Assembly: GCF_002754245.1 (NCBI RefSeq) | Contig: NZ_PEEX01000001.1 | Span: forward strand, 62,001-126,000 | Direction of reading: 5' to 3' | Source: Chryseobacterium sp. 52 | GTDB taxonomy: Bacteria; Bacteroidota; Bacteroidia; Flavobacteriales; Weeksellaceae | DNA: 64,000 nt | In this document: positions 1 through 8,224 of the stretch, one piece after another | Layout: each line of letters starts with the position of its first letter | Position numbering within the stretch: position 1 is the first letter of the stretch | Translations under genes and position numbers: made by a program | The notes under the pieces: model-generated | What the model was told of the DNA's origin: nothing | Databases searched by the model: none | Seen by the model: the letters and a program-made list of their open reading frames with translations, nothing else

Positions 1-195
1 ATTATTATTTCCTCCAAACCATGTCTGCACATTGGTAGCCGTGGAGGTAGAAGAAACTTCTTTATCGGCAGGCACTCCCGTAGAGACTAAAACATTAGCC
101 GTATAAGGAAATGTATTCTGAACAAGCGACTGTACTGTTCCACAGCTTACTACTACTGCTGACACCGCCGCTGTCATTAAAAATATATTTTTCAT
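1..195 (-). CDS. lipoprotein of unknown function, C-terminus outside window
   Basis: Sixty-five codons are readable and the frame stays open to the window edge, so the C-terminus is missing. Residues 1-17 form a short lipoprotein signal peptide ending VVVSC, with Cys18 as the lipidation site; the product should be anchored in the envelope. The mature part is rich in Thr, Ser and Val (GTVQSLVQNTFPYTANV). I do not recognise a family. It is the last visible gene of a co-directional run that starts at the metallophosphoesterase, 52 bases downstream of another lipoprotein gene. The signal peptide and unbroken frame make it a real gene; the function is unknown. Confidence 0.6.
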   Translation of the reverse strand, partial: MKNIFLMTAAVSAVVVSCGTVQSLVQNTFPYTANVLVSTGVPADKEVSSTSTATNVQTWFGGNNN

Positions 196-247
196 AATTT
201 TAAACTTTAGGAACTAGTTTGCAGAAATTATACCAAATTGGTAAAAC

Positions 248-787
248 CTATTCTACACTTATATTAAAACTCCCTTTGGTATTTCCGGAAGCCATATTAC
301 TTTTCCCGATAATCAGCCATACTTCACCGGTTCCTTTGGTTTCATAGGTAATCTCTCTGCTGAAAGGCCCATCATAGTCTCCGTTGGGAAGTTTAATCTG
401 GTTAAATCTGATATTAAAGTCTTTTTCATTGGTAGAAATTTTAGCTTTAATAGAAGGTTTGTCATAATGGGTCAGTTTTAAAACCAATTCCTGACCATCT
501 TTGGTAAATTCTTCTCCCAATGTGAAAGGAAGCTGGGAAGCATCTGCCGTTCTTATGATCTGTCCTTCTTTTTCATTTCTCATGACGCCTTTGCGAAGTA
601 CTTCTTTTGTGACAGGAGAATTGTTAATGATTGAGTCTTTCTTTCTAAGCACAGAAGAATCAGCTTTGGCAGCAGAGTCCGGCATTTCCGTAACTACAGC
701 AGAATCTTTGTTCGGTGTTTCTGTTACGTTGGGTTCTTTTTTACAGGAAATAATAATCAATGGAATTAACAATAAGGATTTTCTCAT
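248..787 (-). CDS. hypothetical lipoprotein (179 aa)
   Basis: The N-terminus MRKSLLLIPLIIISCKK is a clean lipoprotein signal with Cys15 as the lipidated residue. Residues 16-65 are a low-complexity Lys/Ser/Asp/Thr linker, and about residues 80-179 look like a compact beta-rich domain (repeated FNIRFNQIKLPNG-like strands). The linker plus globular domain suggests a protein tethered to a membrane face. The start lies 5 bases after the stop of the DUF4173 gene, so the two are almost certainly co-transcribed. No catalytic motif is visible and I do not recognise the family. Confidence 0.7.
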   Translation of the reverse strand: MRKSLLLIPLIIISCKKEPNVTETPNKDSAVVTEMPDSAAKADSSVLRKKDSIINNSPVTKEVLRKGVMRNEKEGQIIRTADASQLPFTLGEEFTKDGQELVLKLTHYDKPSIKAKISTNEKDFNIRFNQIKLPNGDYDGPFSREITYETKGTGEVWLIIGKSNMASGNTKGSFNISVE

Positions 788-792
788 AATAC

Positions 793-2166
793 TTAATCTT
801 TTAATGTTTCATAGTAAAGAATCTTGGAAAGGAAAGGCTTGGATTTTTCTTCTTTAACTTTAACCAGTACTTTCTTTTTCAGCTGCAGGTCATTCTTTTC
901 ATCTGCATATTTCAACAGTCCTCTTTCACTGAAATTGATCTGTTCTACATGATAGTTCACTACAAAATCTTTACGTTTCATATTCTGGGAGGTAATGATC
1001 CCGCCCCAGTTGACATAACTACAAGCCAAAATTGTTCCATAAAAATACCAGGTCATTGCATTGAAAAGGAATGCATTTCTTTTTCTCTTTTGAATTTTAA
1101 TCAAAGTAAGAGCCAGCCCGACCAGAGCTAACAGCAGAAAAGCAAATACCCCCAGCCTTTTGTAAGTAAATCCATACGTGAGAATATATTCGTAGTTTTT
1201 CAGTGCTGCAGAAATGACAAGAATAGCATTCAGGATAATCCAGATTCTGGCCAGCGTCTTCATCAGCTTTGCTTTAGGATCAAAATTGAAACCGGATTTA
1301 AAATAGAACATAATCACCAGAACTGCCATGACAATAGACATGATCACCGCATTGACTCTTTCGTGGGTTTCTTCCGATAGCTGAACGGGAGTTTTTGAAA
1401 CTTCATAAAACTGTTCATAATTATAGGTGATTATAAAAAATACCAGCAGGATATTCAGACAAAAGAAAGAAATCACTCCGCTTGTTCTTTCCGCATCCAG
1501 ATCAAGGAAGGAATAAGTCGCCTTCGCTGTTTTATGATCATCCTGAAAATCATCATCCAGCAGGTAATTCTTTTTGTAAATAAATCTTTCCACAGCATAA
1601 TTCCAGTAATTGAATGCTATGAAAAAACCAAGAACTGAGAGACTTAGGACCTGCCATATGTTGATATCCAGTTCATAATCCGTAAAAAGTGCAGCAAAAT
1701 GATCGCTTCCCGCAGAATAGATTCCGAAAAATATAGAAATAAACAATAGCGGAATAAGGATAAAGGCTAATGTTTTCTGCCATACCCCGGAAACATTCTT
1801 CTTAGGCAACCATTCATCAAAGCTGAAAAAGCGAAAAATCGCTGTAGCACTGTTGATGATAAAAACAGGAATCAGAAAAAGTATTTTCAACTTTCTGTTT
1901 CTCGAACGGTACCCAAGAAGAAGAAGGGAGCTTACAACCGCCAGTAAAGACGGAAAATCTCTGTACCAGGCAAAAGCCAAACCGGATAAAATGCTTGTCA
2001 CAAAAAGGATCAGAAAGGTTCTCGTTTTGTTTCTTTCCGGAGTTTTAAACCATGTTAGAACTGCGTAAACGATTCCTAAAATTCCGAGATTTAGTCCCAT
2101 TTCCTGATCATAGAATACAACAACGAACAAAGCGGCTGTAAGGAATATATAATGATGTGTTTTCAT
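793..2166 (-). CDS. DUF4173-like polytopic membrane protein
   Basis: This 457-residue protein is dominated by about ten to twelve hydrophobic segments, with a soluble C-terminal tail from about residue 395. The segment around THERVNAVIMSIVMAVLVI followed by further helices fits the DUF4173/DUF4153 type of Bacteroidota membrane protein, whose function is unknown. A charged loop near residues 205-225 probably faces the cytoplasm. It sits in a tight same-strand run, with 11 bases to the upstream small membrane gene and 5 to the downstream lipoprotein gene. The family name is from memory of the pattern; the membrane topology is seen directly. Confidence 0.65.
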   Translation of the reverse strand: MKTHHYIFLTAALFVVVFYDQEMGLNLGILGIVYAVLTWFKTPERNKTRTFLILFVTSILSGLAFAWYRDFPSLLAVVSSLLLLGYRSRNRKLKILFLIPVFIINSATAIFRFFSFDEWLPKKNVSGVWQKTLAFILIPLLFISIFFGIYSAGSDHFAALFTDYELDINIWQVLSLSVLGFFIAFNYWNYAVERFIYKKNYLLDDDFQDDHKTAKATYSFLDLDAERTSGVISFFCLNILLVFFIITYNYEQFYEVSKTPVQLSEETHERVNAVIMSIVMAVLVIMFYFKSGFNFDPKAKLMKTLARIWIILNAILVISAALKNYEYILTYGFTYKRLGVFAFLLLALVGLALTLIKIQKRKRNAFLFNAMTWYFYGTILACSYVNWGGIITSQNMKRKDFVVNYHVEQINFSERGLLKYADEKNDLQLKKKVLVKVKEEKSKPFLSKILYYETLKD

Positions 2167-2177
2167 GATGGTAAAAT

Positions 2178-2480
2178 TTAAAGATTCAGATTAAAGACGA
2201 TAAAGAGATAAAGAATAGTGATGGGAACATTGACCAACAGAAGTATTACAGAGTTTCCGGAAGTTCGCCTATCAGAAACATCAGTCAGAAACTCCAACAG
2301 TTCATAGAGCAGAATGAGCATATTTACAATAGCTGCAATGATCAAAAAGTAAAAACCAAGGATAGGCAGAAAGTCTGCTTTCGTTATCATGTACGCGACT
2401 AAAAGCAGTGTCCCAGATAAAAATGAGATCAGGAAAGTGTTTCTTCCCAGCGCACTGCATTTCATATTTCTCATCATCAA
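2178..2480 (-). CDS. small membrane protein (100 aa)
   Basis: One hundred residues with three hydrophobic stretches (about 16-33, 38-62 and 78-97) separated by a short polar loop (DVSDRRTSGNS). The C-terminal segment, ending in VNVPITILYLFIVFN, resembles the NIPIAILYTFIG ends of the two 99-residue proteins encoded upstream in the same run, so it is probably a divergent member of that group. The start is 3 bases after the stop of the COQ4-like gene. Its first residues (MMMRNM) offer several possible start codons. No function can be assigned. Confidence 0.6.
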   Translation of the reverse strand: MMMRNMKCSALGRNTFLISFLSGTLLLVAYMITKADFLPILGFYFLIIAAIVNMLILLYELLEFLTDVSDRRTSGNSVILLLVNVPITILYLFIVFNLNL

Positions 2481-2483
2481 TGA

Positions 2484-2969
2484 TTAATATAATGTGGCTG
2501 TTTCTTTTTGCTGGATGTAATCTTTCAGATGGTCGAAATTCTGCCACAGCAAACTTTCAAAGTCCCATTGATAAAAAGGTCTCATGTTCTGTCCTTTTCT
2601 ATAGGCTTTCATATATATTTTACAATATTCCGGAAGGATCAGTGTTCCCAATATAATCGCCGCAAGGAGGTGGGCATTGAGTTTGCCGTTTCCAAGGAGA
2701 AGGTACTGCATTGCGATCTCGTCCTCGAATTGAGTTCCGCATCCTGTGATCAGGTGATGGACATCGTGGTCTTCCATTTTGGGAATCATTGAAAAACCAT
2801 GTTTCCTGTAAAACTCGCCGAGCTTTCTCCCTAAGGAATCTTCCTGAAATTTCAGCAGTTGCTCTTCATTGAACTGCCATTGTCTTTTCTTCTTCTTAAA
2901 GTATTTTCTGTAGAGTTTCTGGGTTTTATCATATACAAAAAGCAGAAATTGAACACGTATTTTTTTCAT
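2484..2969 (-). CDS. COQ4-family protein
   Basis: At about residues 68-84 the sequence HDVHHLITG is followed by a glutamate so that the spacing is exactly HDxxH-x11-E, the metal-binding signature of COQ4 proteins, which act in ubiquinone biosynthesis in mitochondria and proteobacteria. Length (161 aa) is shorter than eukaryotic COQ4 (about 230), consistent with loss of the targeting region. The N-terminus is basic (FKKKKRQWQ). Flavobacteria normally use menaquinone, so the biochemical role here is unclear. The gene lies in a tight operon with small membrane proteins (6 bases upstream spacing, 3 downstream). Family assignment rests on the intact motif; function is inference. Confidence 0.75.
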   Translation of the reverse strand: MKKIRVQFLLFVYDKTQKLYRKYFKKKKRQWQFNEEQLLKFQEDSLGRKLGEFYRKHGFSMIPKMEDHDVHHLITGCGTQFEDEIAMQYLLLGNGKLNAHLLAAIILGTLILPEYCKIYMKAYRKGQNMRPFYQWDFESLLWQNFDHLKDYIQQKETATLY

Positions 2970-2975
2970 AATGTA

Positions 2976-3275
2976 TTATTTAGATATTAGATTAATTCCT
3001 AGCATAACATAAAGGAAACCAAGTGGGATATTGAACATAATCAAACCAATCACTTTTAAGCAGGCATTCATTTTCAGTTTTTCAGCAAAGCCGTACAAAA
3101 TCAGCCCTATCACTGCCAGCAGATTAGCAATTATTCCATAGAACAGAAAAACTATTCCCCACTCAAAAAACCAACTCTTTTCGGTGATAAAGTATCCTGA
3201 GAAGAATATATTTCCAAGCAGAAAACCCAGTCCGAAAATATATTTACCAATGTTTACAATTTTATGATCTCTCAT
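2976..3275 (-). CDS. small membrane protein, tandem paralog B
   Basis: Ninety-nine residues with three or four hydrophobic helices. It begins MRDHKIVNIGKYIFGLGFLL, nearly the same as the start of the gene immediately upstream (MKDHEIINIGKYIFGLCFVL), and both end in a NIPLG/NIPIA-type membrane segment, so the pair arose by tandem duplication. The start codon overlaps the upstream stop in an ATGA, which indicates translational coupling. No motif suggests an enzyme. The role is unknown; membership in an envelope operon is the only clue. Confidence 0.65.
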   Translation of the reverse strand: MRDHKIVNIGKYIFGLGFLLGNIFFSGYFITEKSWFFEWGIVFLFYGIIANLLAVIGLILYGFAEKLKMNACLKVIGLIMFNIPLGFLYVMLGINLISK

Positions 3276-3571
3276 AAGTCGTTTAGACTAAGTCCTATGA
3301 AAGTATAAAGGATGGCTATCGGGATGTTGATCGTTAGTATACCAATAGCCTTAAGACAAATTTTGAGTTTTGACTGATGAATAAGTCCATAGATCAGCAA
3401 TCCTATGACAATAAGTATATTTAAAATTGTCCCGAAAATCAGGAGCATATAACCTCCTATGGCAAAATCTTCGTTTCTTGTTATTAAATAGCCGAAAAGG
3501 CAGATATTTCCAAGCACAAAGCAGAGTCCGAAAATGTATTTTCCAATGTTTATAATTTCATGATCTTTCAT
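3272..3571 (-). CDS. small membrane protein, tandem paralog A
   Basis: Ninety-nine residues with four hydrophobic stretches, starting MKDHEIINIGKYIFG. It is a clear paralog of the following gene, with which it shares an ATGA stop/start overlap. It lies 12 bases downstream of the metallophosphoesterase gene and so is probably the second gene of that transcript. No conserved catalytic residues are visible, and the family is not recognised. Confidence 0.65.
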   Translation of the reverse strand: MKDHEIINIGKYIFGLCFVLGNICLFGYLITRNEDFAIGGYMLLIFGTILNILIVIGLLIYGLIHQSKLKICLKAIGILTINIPIAILYTFIGLSLNDL

Positions 3572-3583
3572 AGATGCAGTATT

Positions 3584-4426
3584 TTAAGCTTGAGTTAAAG
3601 TAAAGACGGTAATTTCAGGACGCACCATAAATCTTATCTGGAAAGAATGGCCAATAGCCCGGTTGATATACAGCATTCTTCCGTCCTGAAGATCTATTTC
3701 TCCTGAAACATATTTTTTATTTTCAACAGGAAGAATTGGGGTGATGACACCCGGAATACGACATTGTCCTCCATGCGTGTGTCCACTAAGAATCCAACCC
3801 TGATATCCGTTCCATATATCCCTGTCACAGGCATCCGGATTATGACAGAGTATAATATTGGCTTTTGAAGGATTATACTTTTTCATCACTTCCGTTGGAT
3901 AAAAATTAGGAGACCAGAGATCTTCAAAACCTATAAAATTCAATCCATGGGTTTCCATGCTGCTATTTCTAAGCATCCGGATTCCAAAATCTTCTAGAAT
4001 ATCACAAATGTTTTCTGAACACACCGTATCATCCCAGTTCATGCCGTAGTCATGATTTCCTAAAATCCCAAAAGTCGCCAGATTTCCGTGGACAGCGTGT
4101 TTCATTACTTTCTTAAGGTCTTCCTGCTCTTCAGCGGTTCCATGATTTACAAAGTCTCCGGTGTAGACTACAAAATCAGGTTTGAACTGCTGCGCCTTTT
4201 GAAATGAATCAATCAGGAAATTCCAGTCGAAACGGTTTCCTACATGCAGGTCTGATATCTGCATCAAAGTTTTGCCTTCCAGTGTTTCCGGAAGATTTTT
4301 AACAGGAAGCTTTCTTTCAACAAACTCTACCCAGAACGGTTCTACCTGCCAGGAATACAAGGCAGGAAATAATCCTACCACTGAAAGCTGCGCCAATCTT
4401 TTAATGAATATTTTTCTTGTCATCAT
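3584..4426 (-). CDS. calcineurin-like metallophosphoesterase
   Basis: The five metal-binding signatures of the family appear in order: SDLHVG (about residue 58), TGDFVNHG (about 90), GNHDYG (about 122), CHNPD (about 195) and SGHTHGGQ (about 215). The N-terminus carries one hydrophobic segment (LAQLSVVGLFPALYSW), consistent with membrane anchoring with the enzyme domain outside the cytoplasm. Relatives include YkuE/LpxG-type enzymes that hydrolyse phosphoester bonds in lipid or nucleotide substrates; the substrate here cannot be read from sequence. It is the first gene of a run of eight minus-strand genes with mostly very short spacers, followed by small membrane proteins and lipoproteins, which supports an envelope role. 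Confidence 0.85.
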   Translation of the reverse strand: MMTRKIFIKRLAQLSVVGLFPALYSWQVEPFWVEFVERKLPVKNLPETLEGKTLMQISDLHVGNRFDWNFLIDSFQKAQQFKPDFVVYTGDFVNHGTAEEQEDLKKVMKHAVHGNLATFGILGNHDYGMNWDDTVCSENICDILEDFGIRMLRNSSMETHGLNFIGFEDLWSPNFYPTEVMKKYNPSKANIILCHNPDACDRDIWNGYQGWILSGHTHGGQCRIPGVITPILPVENKKYVSGEIDLQDGRMLYINRAIGHSFQIRFMVRPEITVFTLTQA

Positions 4427-4496
4427 TGAAATCTATAGTATTTGAAATGGTCATTCTTTTATTAAAAATTCCTGAAAAGTGAAATAAAAGCAATGT

Positions 4497-4787
4497 TTAA
4501 TTTCCTGCCCATGGACTTCCGAAAATCCCTACAGCCAATTCGATCCAGATCAATGCAAAAATGATCAAAACAAAACCGCAGATTAAGATTCTATGACTTT
4601 GTTTTTTGATTTTGCTTCTAACCACATTAATCAAAAAAGCAGTTGTAAAAAGTAAAATTCCGGCCATCAGAAAATCTGAAGCTGACCAATTGATCTCCTT
4701 AGAAATTATATTTCCCAGCAGTGGAATACACAGTAACACCGGTGGAAGAGCATAAATCGTGAATGTTTTTTGTTTTTGTGTCATCAT
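4497..4787 (-). CDS. small membrane protein (96 aa)
   Basis: Translation from the MMTQKQKTF start gives 96 residues with three hydrophobic segments (about 9-25, 35-53 and 67-90). A longer reading frame extends upstream into the winged-helix gene, but its extra 45 residues are basic and uncharacteristic and overlap that gene's 3' end, so the shorter start is preferred. It lies 64 bases downstream of the winged-helix regulator on the same strand. No family was recognised. Confidence 0.5.
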   Translation of the reverse strand: MMTQKQKTFTIYALPPVLLCIPLLGNIISKEINWSASDFLMAGILLFTTAFLINVVRSKIKKQSHRILICGFVLIIFALIWIELAVGIFGSPWAGN

Positions 4788-4851
4788 TTTTTTAATTTTA
4801 AAATATAAAGTACTTTGTTTTTCAAAGTTAATTTTCAAAAAAATATAGGGT

Positions 4852-5142
4852 TTATCTTCCCAATAATTTTTCAAGTCCGTCAAGATGTTCGGTAAAAGCC
4901 TGTCTCCCACTCTGCGTAACACGGTATGATGTTTTCGGTTTTTTACCTACGAATTCTTTTTTCACTTCAATATATCCTGCTTTTTCCAAAGCGTTGCTGT
5001 GGCTAGCCAAATTTCCATCTGTGACATCCAGTAAGCCCTTCATTTCAGAAAAATCAACCCAATCGTTGACCATAAGAACGGACATTATTCCCAGTCTTAC
5101 GCGGCTTTCGAATTCTTTATTAAGTTGGTTGATCTTAATCAT
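4852..5142 (-). CDS. winged-helix transcriptional regulator (HTH_34 type)
   Basis: A 96-residue single-domain winged-helix protein. Residues about 10-75 show the pattern RLGIMSVLMVNDWVDFSEMK...TDGNLASHSNALEKAGYIEV, typical of the MarR/ArsR-like 'winged helix DNA-binding domain' proteins that in Bacteroidota are usually encoded beside polytopic membrane proteins. The YRVTQSGRQAF segment forms the wing. The gene lies between two membrane-protein genes on the same strand, which fits a local regulator of a membrane or ABC-type function. Ligand and target are unknown. Confidence 0.8.
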   Translation of the reverse strand: MIKINQLNKEFESRVRLGIMSVLMVNDWVDFSEMKGLLDVTDGNLASHSNALEKAGYIEVKKEFVGKKPKTSYRVTQSGRQAFTEHLDGLEKLLGR

Positions 5143-5327
5143 TTTAATGTTATCTTATCTATACGTAAATAATCGCATAGTGCCGGATTTACGGCTATTG
5201 ATTCTTTTATCTTTCTATTCTTTACGACCCCTGAAATTAAGGATCCTTAAAAAATCATCTGAAAACTCCTGTGGCAATAAGGACATGCAAGATTACAAGC
5301 TTTATCATTTTCAGACAATAGTAATTT

Positions 5328-5945
5328 TTATTTATATTTTTTATGCATGATCAGTCCGTACACAATATGCAGAACCCCAAAACCTATCGTCCAGAATAAA
5401 AGTCCCCAACCTAAAAAGAACAGTGAAATCAGTCCCAGAATGATCTGACAATATCCCAGGTATTTAATATCTGTCAATGTATATCTTTCTGCACTTACCA
5501 GAGCTATTCCGTAAAATATCAGCGTAGCCGGAGCTACCCACACAAAAAGATGATGAAATATAAGAGCGAGACAGAAAACACCGCCTGTTACCAAAGGAAC
5601 CACAAAAGTAACCAGTAGACGCTTCGTTGTTGCATCCCAGATCTTTTGTCCTTTCTTTTTACTTTTATTAGCGGTGAAGAAATATCCGCTTAGAACAGCA
5701 GCCAGTAAGATCGCAGTTCCAATGAGGACAAGTTCTCTGACCAATGCGGGGCTGAAAAAGTTTCTGGCTCCGTCAAAATAATCAATCCCTTCCCTCTGAA
5801 AAACAAAATAAACATATACTGCTCCAATAATTGCAGCCAAACCTGCAACCACTCCGGACAATCCACTCAATGAAATAAATCTGGAAGACCGCTCCATCAT
5901 GGAACGGATATGTGATAAGTCTTCGTGATAGTTTTTCGAATCCAT
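5328..5945 (-). CDS. polytopic membrane protein upstream of winged-helix regulator
   Basis: A 205-residue protein with about five hydrophobic segments (near 25-47, 70-92, 110-130, 134-150 and 165-195) and a short soluble N-terminus (MDSKNYHEDLSHIRSMMERS). The arrangement of a membrane protein followed by an HTH_34 regulator (185 bases apart) is common in flavobacteria, but the biochemical role is unknown. It is divergent from the next plus-strand gene, and the 160-base gap between them should hold both promoters. Confidence 0.65.
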   Translation of the reverse strand: MDSKNYHEDLSHIRSMMERSSRFISLSGLSGVVAGLAAIIGAVYVYFVFQREGIDYFDGARNFFSPALVRELVLIGTAILLAAVLSGYFFTANKSKKKGQKIWDATTKRLLVTFVVPLVTGGVFCLALIFHHLFVWVAPATLIFYGIALVSAERYTLTDIKYLGYCQIILGLISLFFLGWGLLFWTIGFGVLHIVYGLIMHKKYK

Positions 5946-6105
5946 AAAAAGAACTTTGAATTACAAAGTTATAATTTATTTTTAAACTGCCAATTTATTT
6001 TTGAAAATTTTAGTCATATTTTTCACCAACAGATTCGTGCAATTCTTAACTTTAAGAAATCAGGATTAATCGAAAACAATCCTGTACCTATTTAATGAAT
6101 ATGTC

Positions 6106-6642
6106 ATGGCAGAAACTTCGATAGATTATTCTCAGATTGAACTGCAGGAAAAGATCCCCTTAACAGAAGAGGAAAGAAATACTATAGCGATCCAAAAACA
6201 GGACTTCTTCAAACACGTTCCGGGAGTTCTATTGTCCGTCATACTTTTGATGATACTTATAGCATGCTATCTCTTGAAAGATGAGTTTCATGATTTCAAA
6301 TACTATCATTATCTCTTGTTTTTCGGTGTTGCATTGGCACTTTACGCTTTTTTCTACTGTATGATGTATCTTGTTTACACTTACTCAGTGAAAAACTGGG
6401 AGAAGGATATTCAGAATGGTAAAAACAGGTTAACAAGCATTATTATCAGTCGCCATGAAACAGAAAATGACGAATACATCATCACCTTCTCCGGCCGAAA
6501 CAGAAAAGAAAAAATAAGGCTTCCGGTTTCTAAAGCCGACTACTTGAATTATCATGCTGGAACCAAAGTAGTGGTGATTTATTTAAAGTATAGTAAAACT
6601 GTTATTTCTCTTGATTATGATGATGGCTTAATTCATCATTGA
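6106..6642 (+). CDS. two-TM membrane protein of unknown function
   Basis: The 178-residue product has two hydrophobic segments (about 38-56 and 66-92) followed by a soluble C-terminal domain (about 100-178) with alternating beta-like stretches (EYIITFSGRNRKEKIRLPV, TKVVVIYLKYSKTVISLDY). The layout, two helices then a small beta-rich domain, resembles regulatory or sorting membrane proteins, but no family is recognised. It is an isolated plus-strand gene. The hairpin after its stop has its U-tract on the other strand, so that hairpin probably serves the SusD gene. Confidence 0.6.
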   Translation: MAETSIDYSQIELQEKIPLTEEERNTIAIQKQDFFKHVPGVLLSVILLMILIACYLLKDEFHDFKYYHYLLFFGVALALYAFFYCMMYLVYTYSVKNWEKDIQNGKNRLTSIIISRHETENDEYIITFSGRNRKEKIRLPVSKADYLNYHAGTKVVVIYLKYSKTVISLDYDDGLIHH

Positions 6643-6643
6643 A

Positions 6644-6684
6644 CATAAAAAAAGAACCCTGCCCAAAAGCAGGATTCTAAAAAA
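6644..6684 (-). terminator. Rho-independent terminator of the susCD operon
   Basis: A 10-bp stem (AGAATCCTGC / GCAGGGTTCT on the minus strand) with loop TTTTGG is followed by a run of seven T on the minus strand. One pair is a U-G wobble in the minus-strand RNA but a C-A mismatch in the plus-strand RNA, so the structure is selected for minus-strand transcription. It lies 22 bases past the SusD stop codon. Confidence 0.75.
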
Positions 6685-6706
6685 GTATTATGTTTTTCGT
6701 GATTAA

Positions 6707-8215
6707 TTATAAGGGATTCTGAACGATCAATGGATTAGCATTGATTTCCGCTCTTGGAATCAGGAATTCCCATCTTGGATCGGTATTTGGAACGGTCATC
6801 AGATTATTGGTTACAACTGGCTGATGATTTGCTCCGGTTCTGTCCAATCCCTGATTAAGTCTCTTCAGATCTAAAAGTCTAAAACCTTCACCCCATAACT
6901 CAAGTCTTCTGCTGTTGATAATTTCATTGATATATGCCGTTCCTGTTGTACTGGCACCAGCATAAGAAAGATCTCTGTTTTTAGCAAATGTGTTAAATGC
7001 GATCTTTGAGTCTGTTTCATTTCCTAATCTCGCTAAGGCTTCCGCTTCTATAAGATACATTTCGGCAGCACGCATATAAGGTAAATCTACTCTACTGTCT
7101 GCTAAGCTGGCAGCAAGAAACTTCTGACTTGTATAAGCAAATTTAGCATAGGTTGTAGGCAGGGCAAGAGCTGTGTGTGCTCCTGTAGGATCAAAATTTT
7201 TGGTTCTTACATCTGTTGTTGGAAACATTAGATACAACTTACTGTTGATCGCTTTTGGTGCCTGACGAATATTGGTAGAGTTAAAGTTCCTTGACATATA
7301 AGCTCCAAAGTTTGAGAATGTTTCGCCCTGATCTGCAATAATAGTCGCCCCCCAAATCCACTCACCGTTTCCAGCCAGGTTATTAAACCCTGCTGTGTAT
7401 GTAGCATTATCCATCAGAGGATAACCTGCTCTGGCTAATTTGGCAGATTCGGCAGCCACTGCATAATTGCCTTGTGTCAGTGCAATCCTGGCTTTCAATC
7501 CTAAAATCACTTTATCATCAAAATGGGATTTTGTACCTCTTTTGCTCCCTGCAAGCCTTGTAGAAGCTTCTTTGAGATCATTACTGATTTGTGTATACAC
7601 CTCTTCAACGGTATTTCTTGCCAAAGGTATTTCATTAGGAACCAACCTGACAGGCACGCCTAGCTGATTGTTCACCGCACCCGGAACATATCTTTTACCA
7701 TAAATCTGAACCAGCATATAATAACAGAATGCTCTAAATGCATAGGCTTCACCAATTGCCAACTTAACAGTATTGGTATCGGCAGCATTAGCAACAGGAA
7801 CTGAAGGCCCGTTGGCAATAACTAAATTGGCATTCCTAATAAGGGCATAATAAAACTGGTACGGATAAAAAACATAAGTACTGTTTTCATTCACCTGATC
7901 CTGCCATCTCACTGTTGAAATATACCAGCCATTCCCTGTAGAAGGAAACACAAGATCTTCTCCTATTGCATCCATCATAATCATGATTCCTCCCTGACCA
8001 TTCTGACCCTGGCTATCATTTTGTCTGTAATACATATCCCTATGCATACCATTGATAATGGCCATCAGATTCGATGCACTGGAATAGGCTGCGTCTTCAG
8101 AAGCTGCCGTAGTAGGATCTGTTTCAAGATAATCACTTTCACATGAGATCAGAGCAGTGAAGACTGATGAAAGAACAACAGCCCACTTTATATATTGTTT
8201 TTTTATATTTTTCAT
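6707..8215 (-). CDS. SusD/RagB family outer-membrane nutrient-binding lipoprotein
   Basis: The 502-residue product has a lipoprotein signal ending ALISC (Cys25) followed by ESDYLETDPTTAAS, the usual mature N-terminus of SusD lipoproteins. The body is the TPR-like SusD fold, with recognisable stretches such as AIGEAYAFRAFCYYMLVQIYG (about 150-170), RAAEMYLIEAEALARLG and INSRRLELWGEGFRLLDLKR near the C-terminus. SusD proteins cap the barrel of the partner SusC and capture the nutrient at the cell surface. The gene starts 9 bases after the SusC stop, so the two are one transcript. No degradative enzyme is next to the pair, so the substrate is not evident. Confidence 0.95.
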   Translation of the reverse strand: MKNIKKQYIKWAVVLSSVFTALISCESDYLETDPTTAASEDAAYSSASNLMAIINGMHRDMYYRQNDSQGQNGQGGIMIMMDAIGEDLVFPSTGNGWYISTVRWQDQVNENSTYVFYPYQFYYALIRNANLVIANGPSVPVANAADTNTVKLAIGEAYAFRAFCYYMLVQIYGKRYVPGAVNNQLGVPVRLVPNEIPLARNTVEEVYTQISNDLKEASTRLAGSKRGTKSHFDDKVILGLKARIALTQGNYAVAAESAKLARAGYPLMDNATYTAGFNNLAGNGEWIWGATIIADQGETFSNFGAYMSRNFNSTNIRQAPKAINSKLYLMFPTTDVRTKNFDPTGAHTALALPTTYAKFAYTSQKFLAASLADSRVDLPYMRAAEMYLIEAEALARLGNETDSKIAFNTFAKNRDLSYAGASTTGTAYINEIINSRRLELWGEGFRLLDLKRLNQGLDRTGANHQPVVTNNLMTVPNTDPRWEFLIPRAEINANPLIVQNPL

Positions 8216-8224
8216 ACTTAAATT

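Noticed and set aside
4788..4922. Longer N-terminus for the 96-residue membrane protein
   Set aside because: It would overlap the end of the winged-helix gene by 71 bases and adds an unlikely basic segment.
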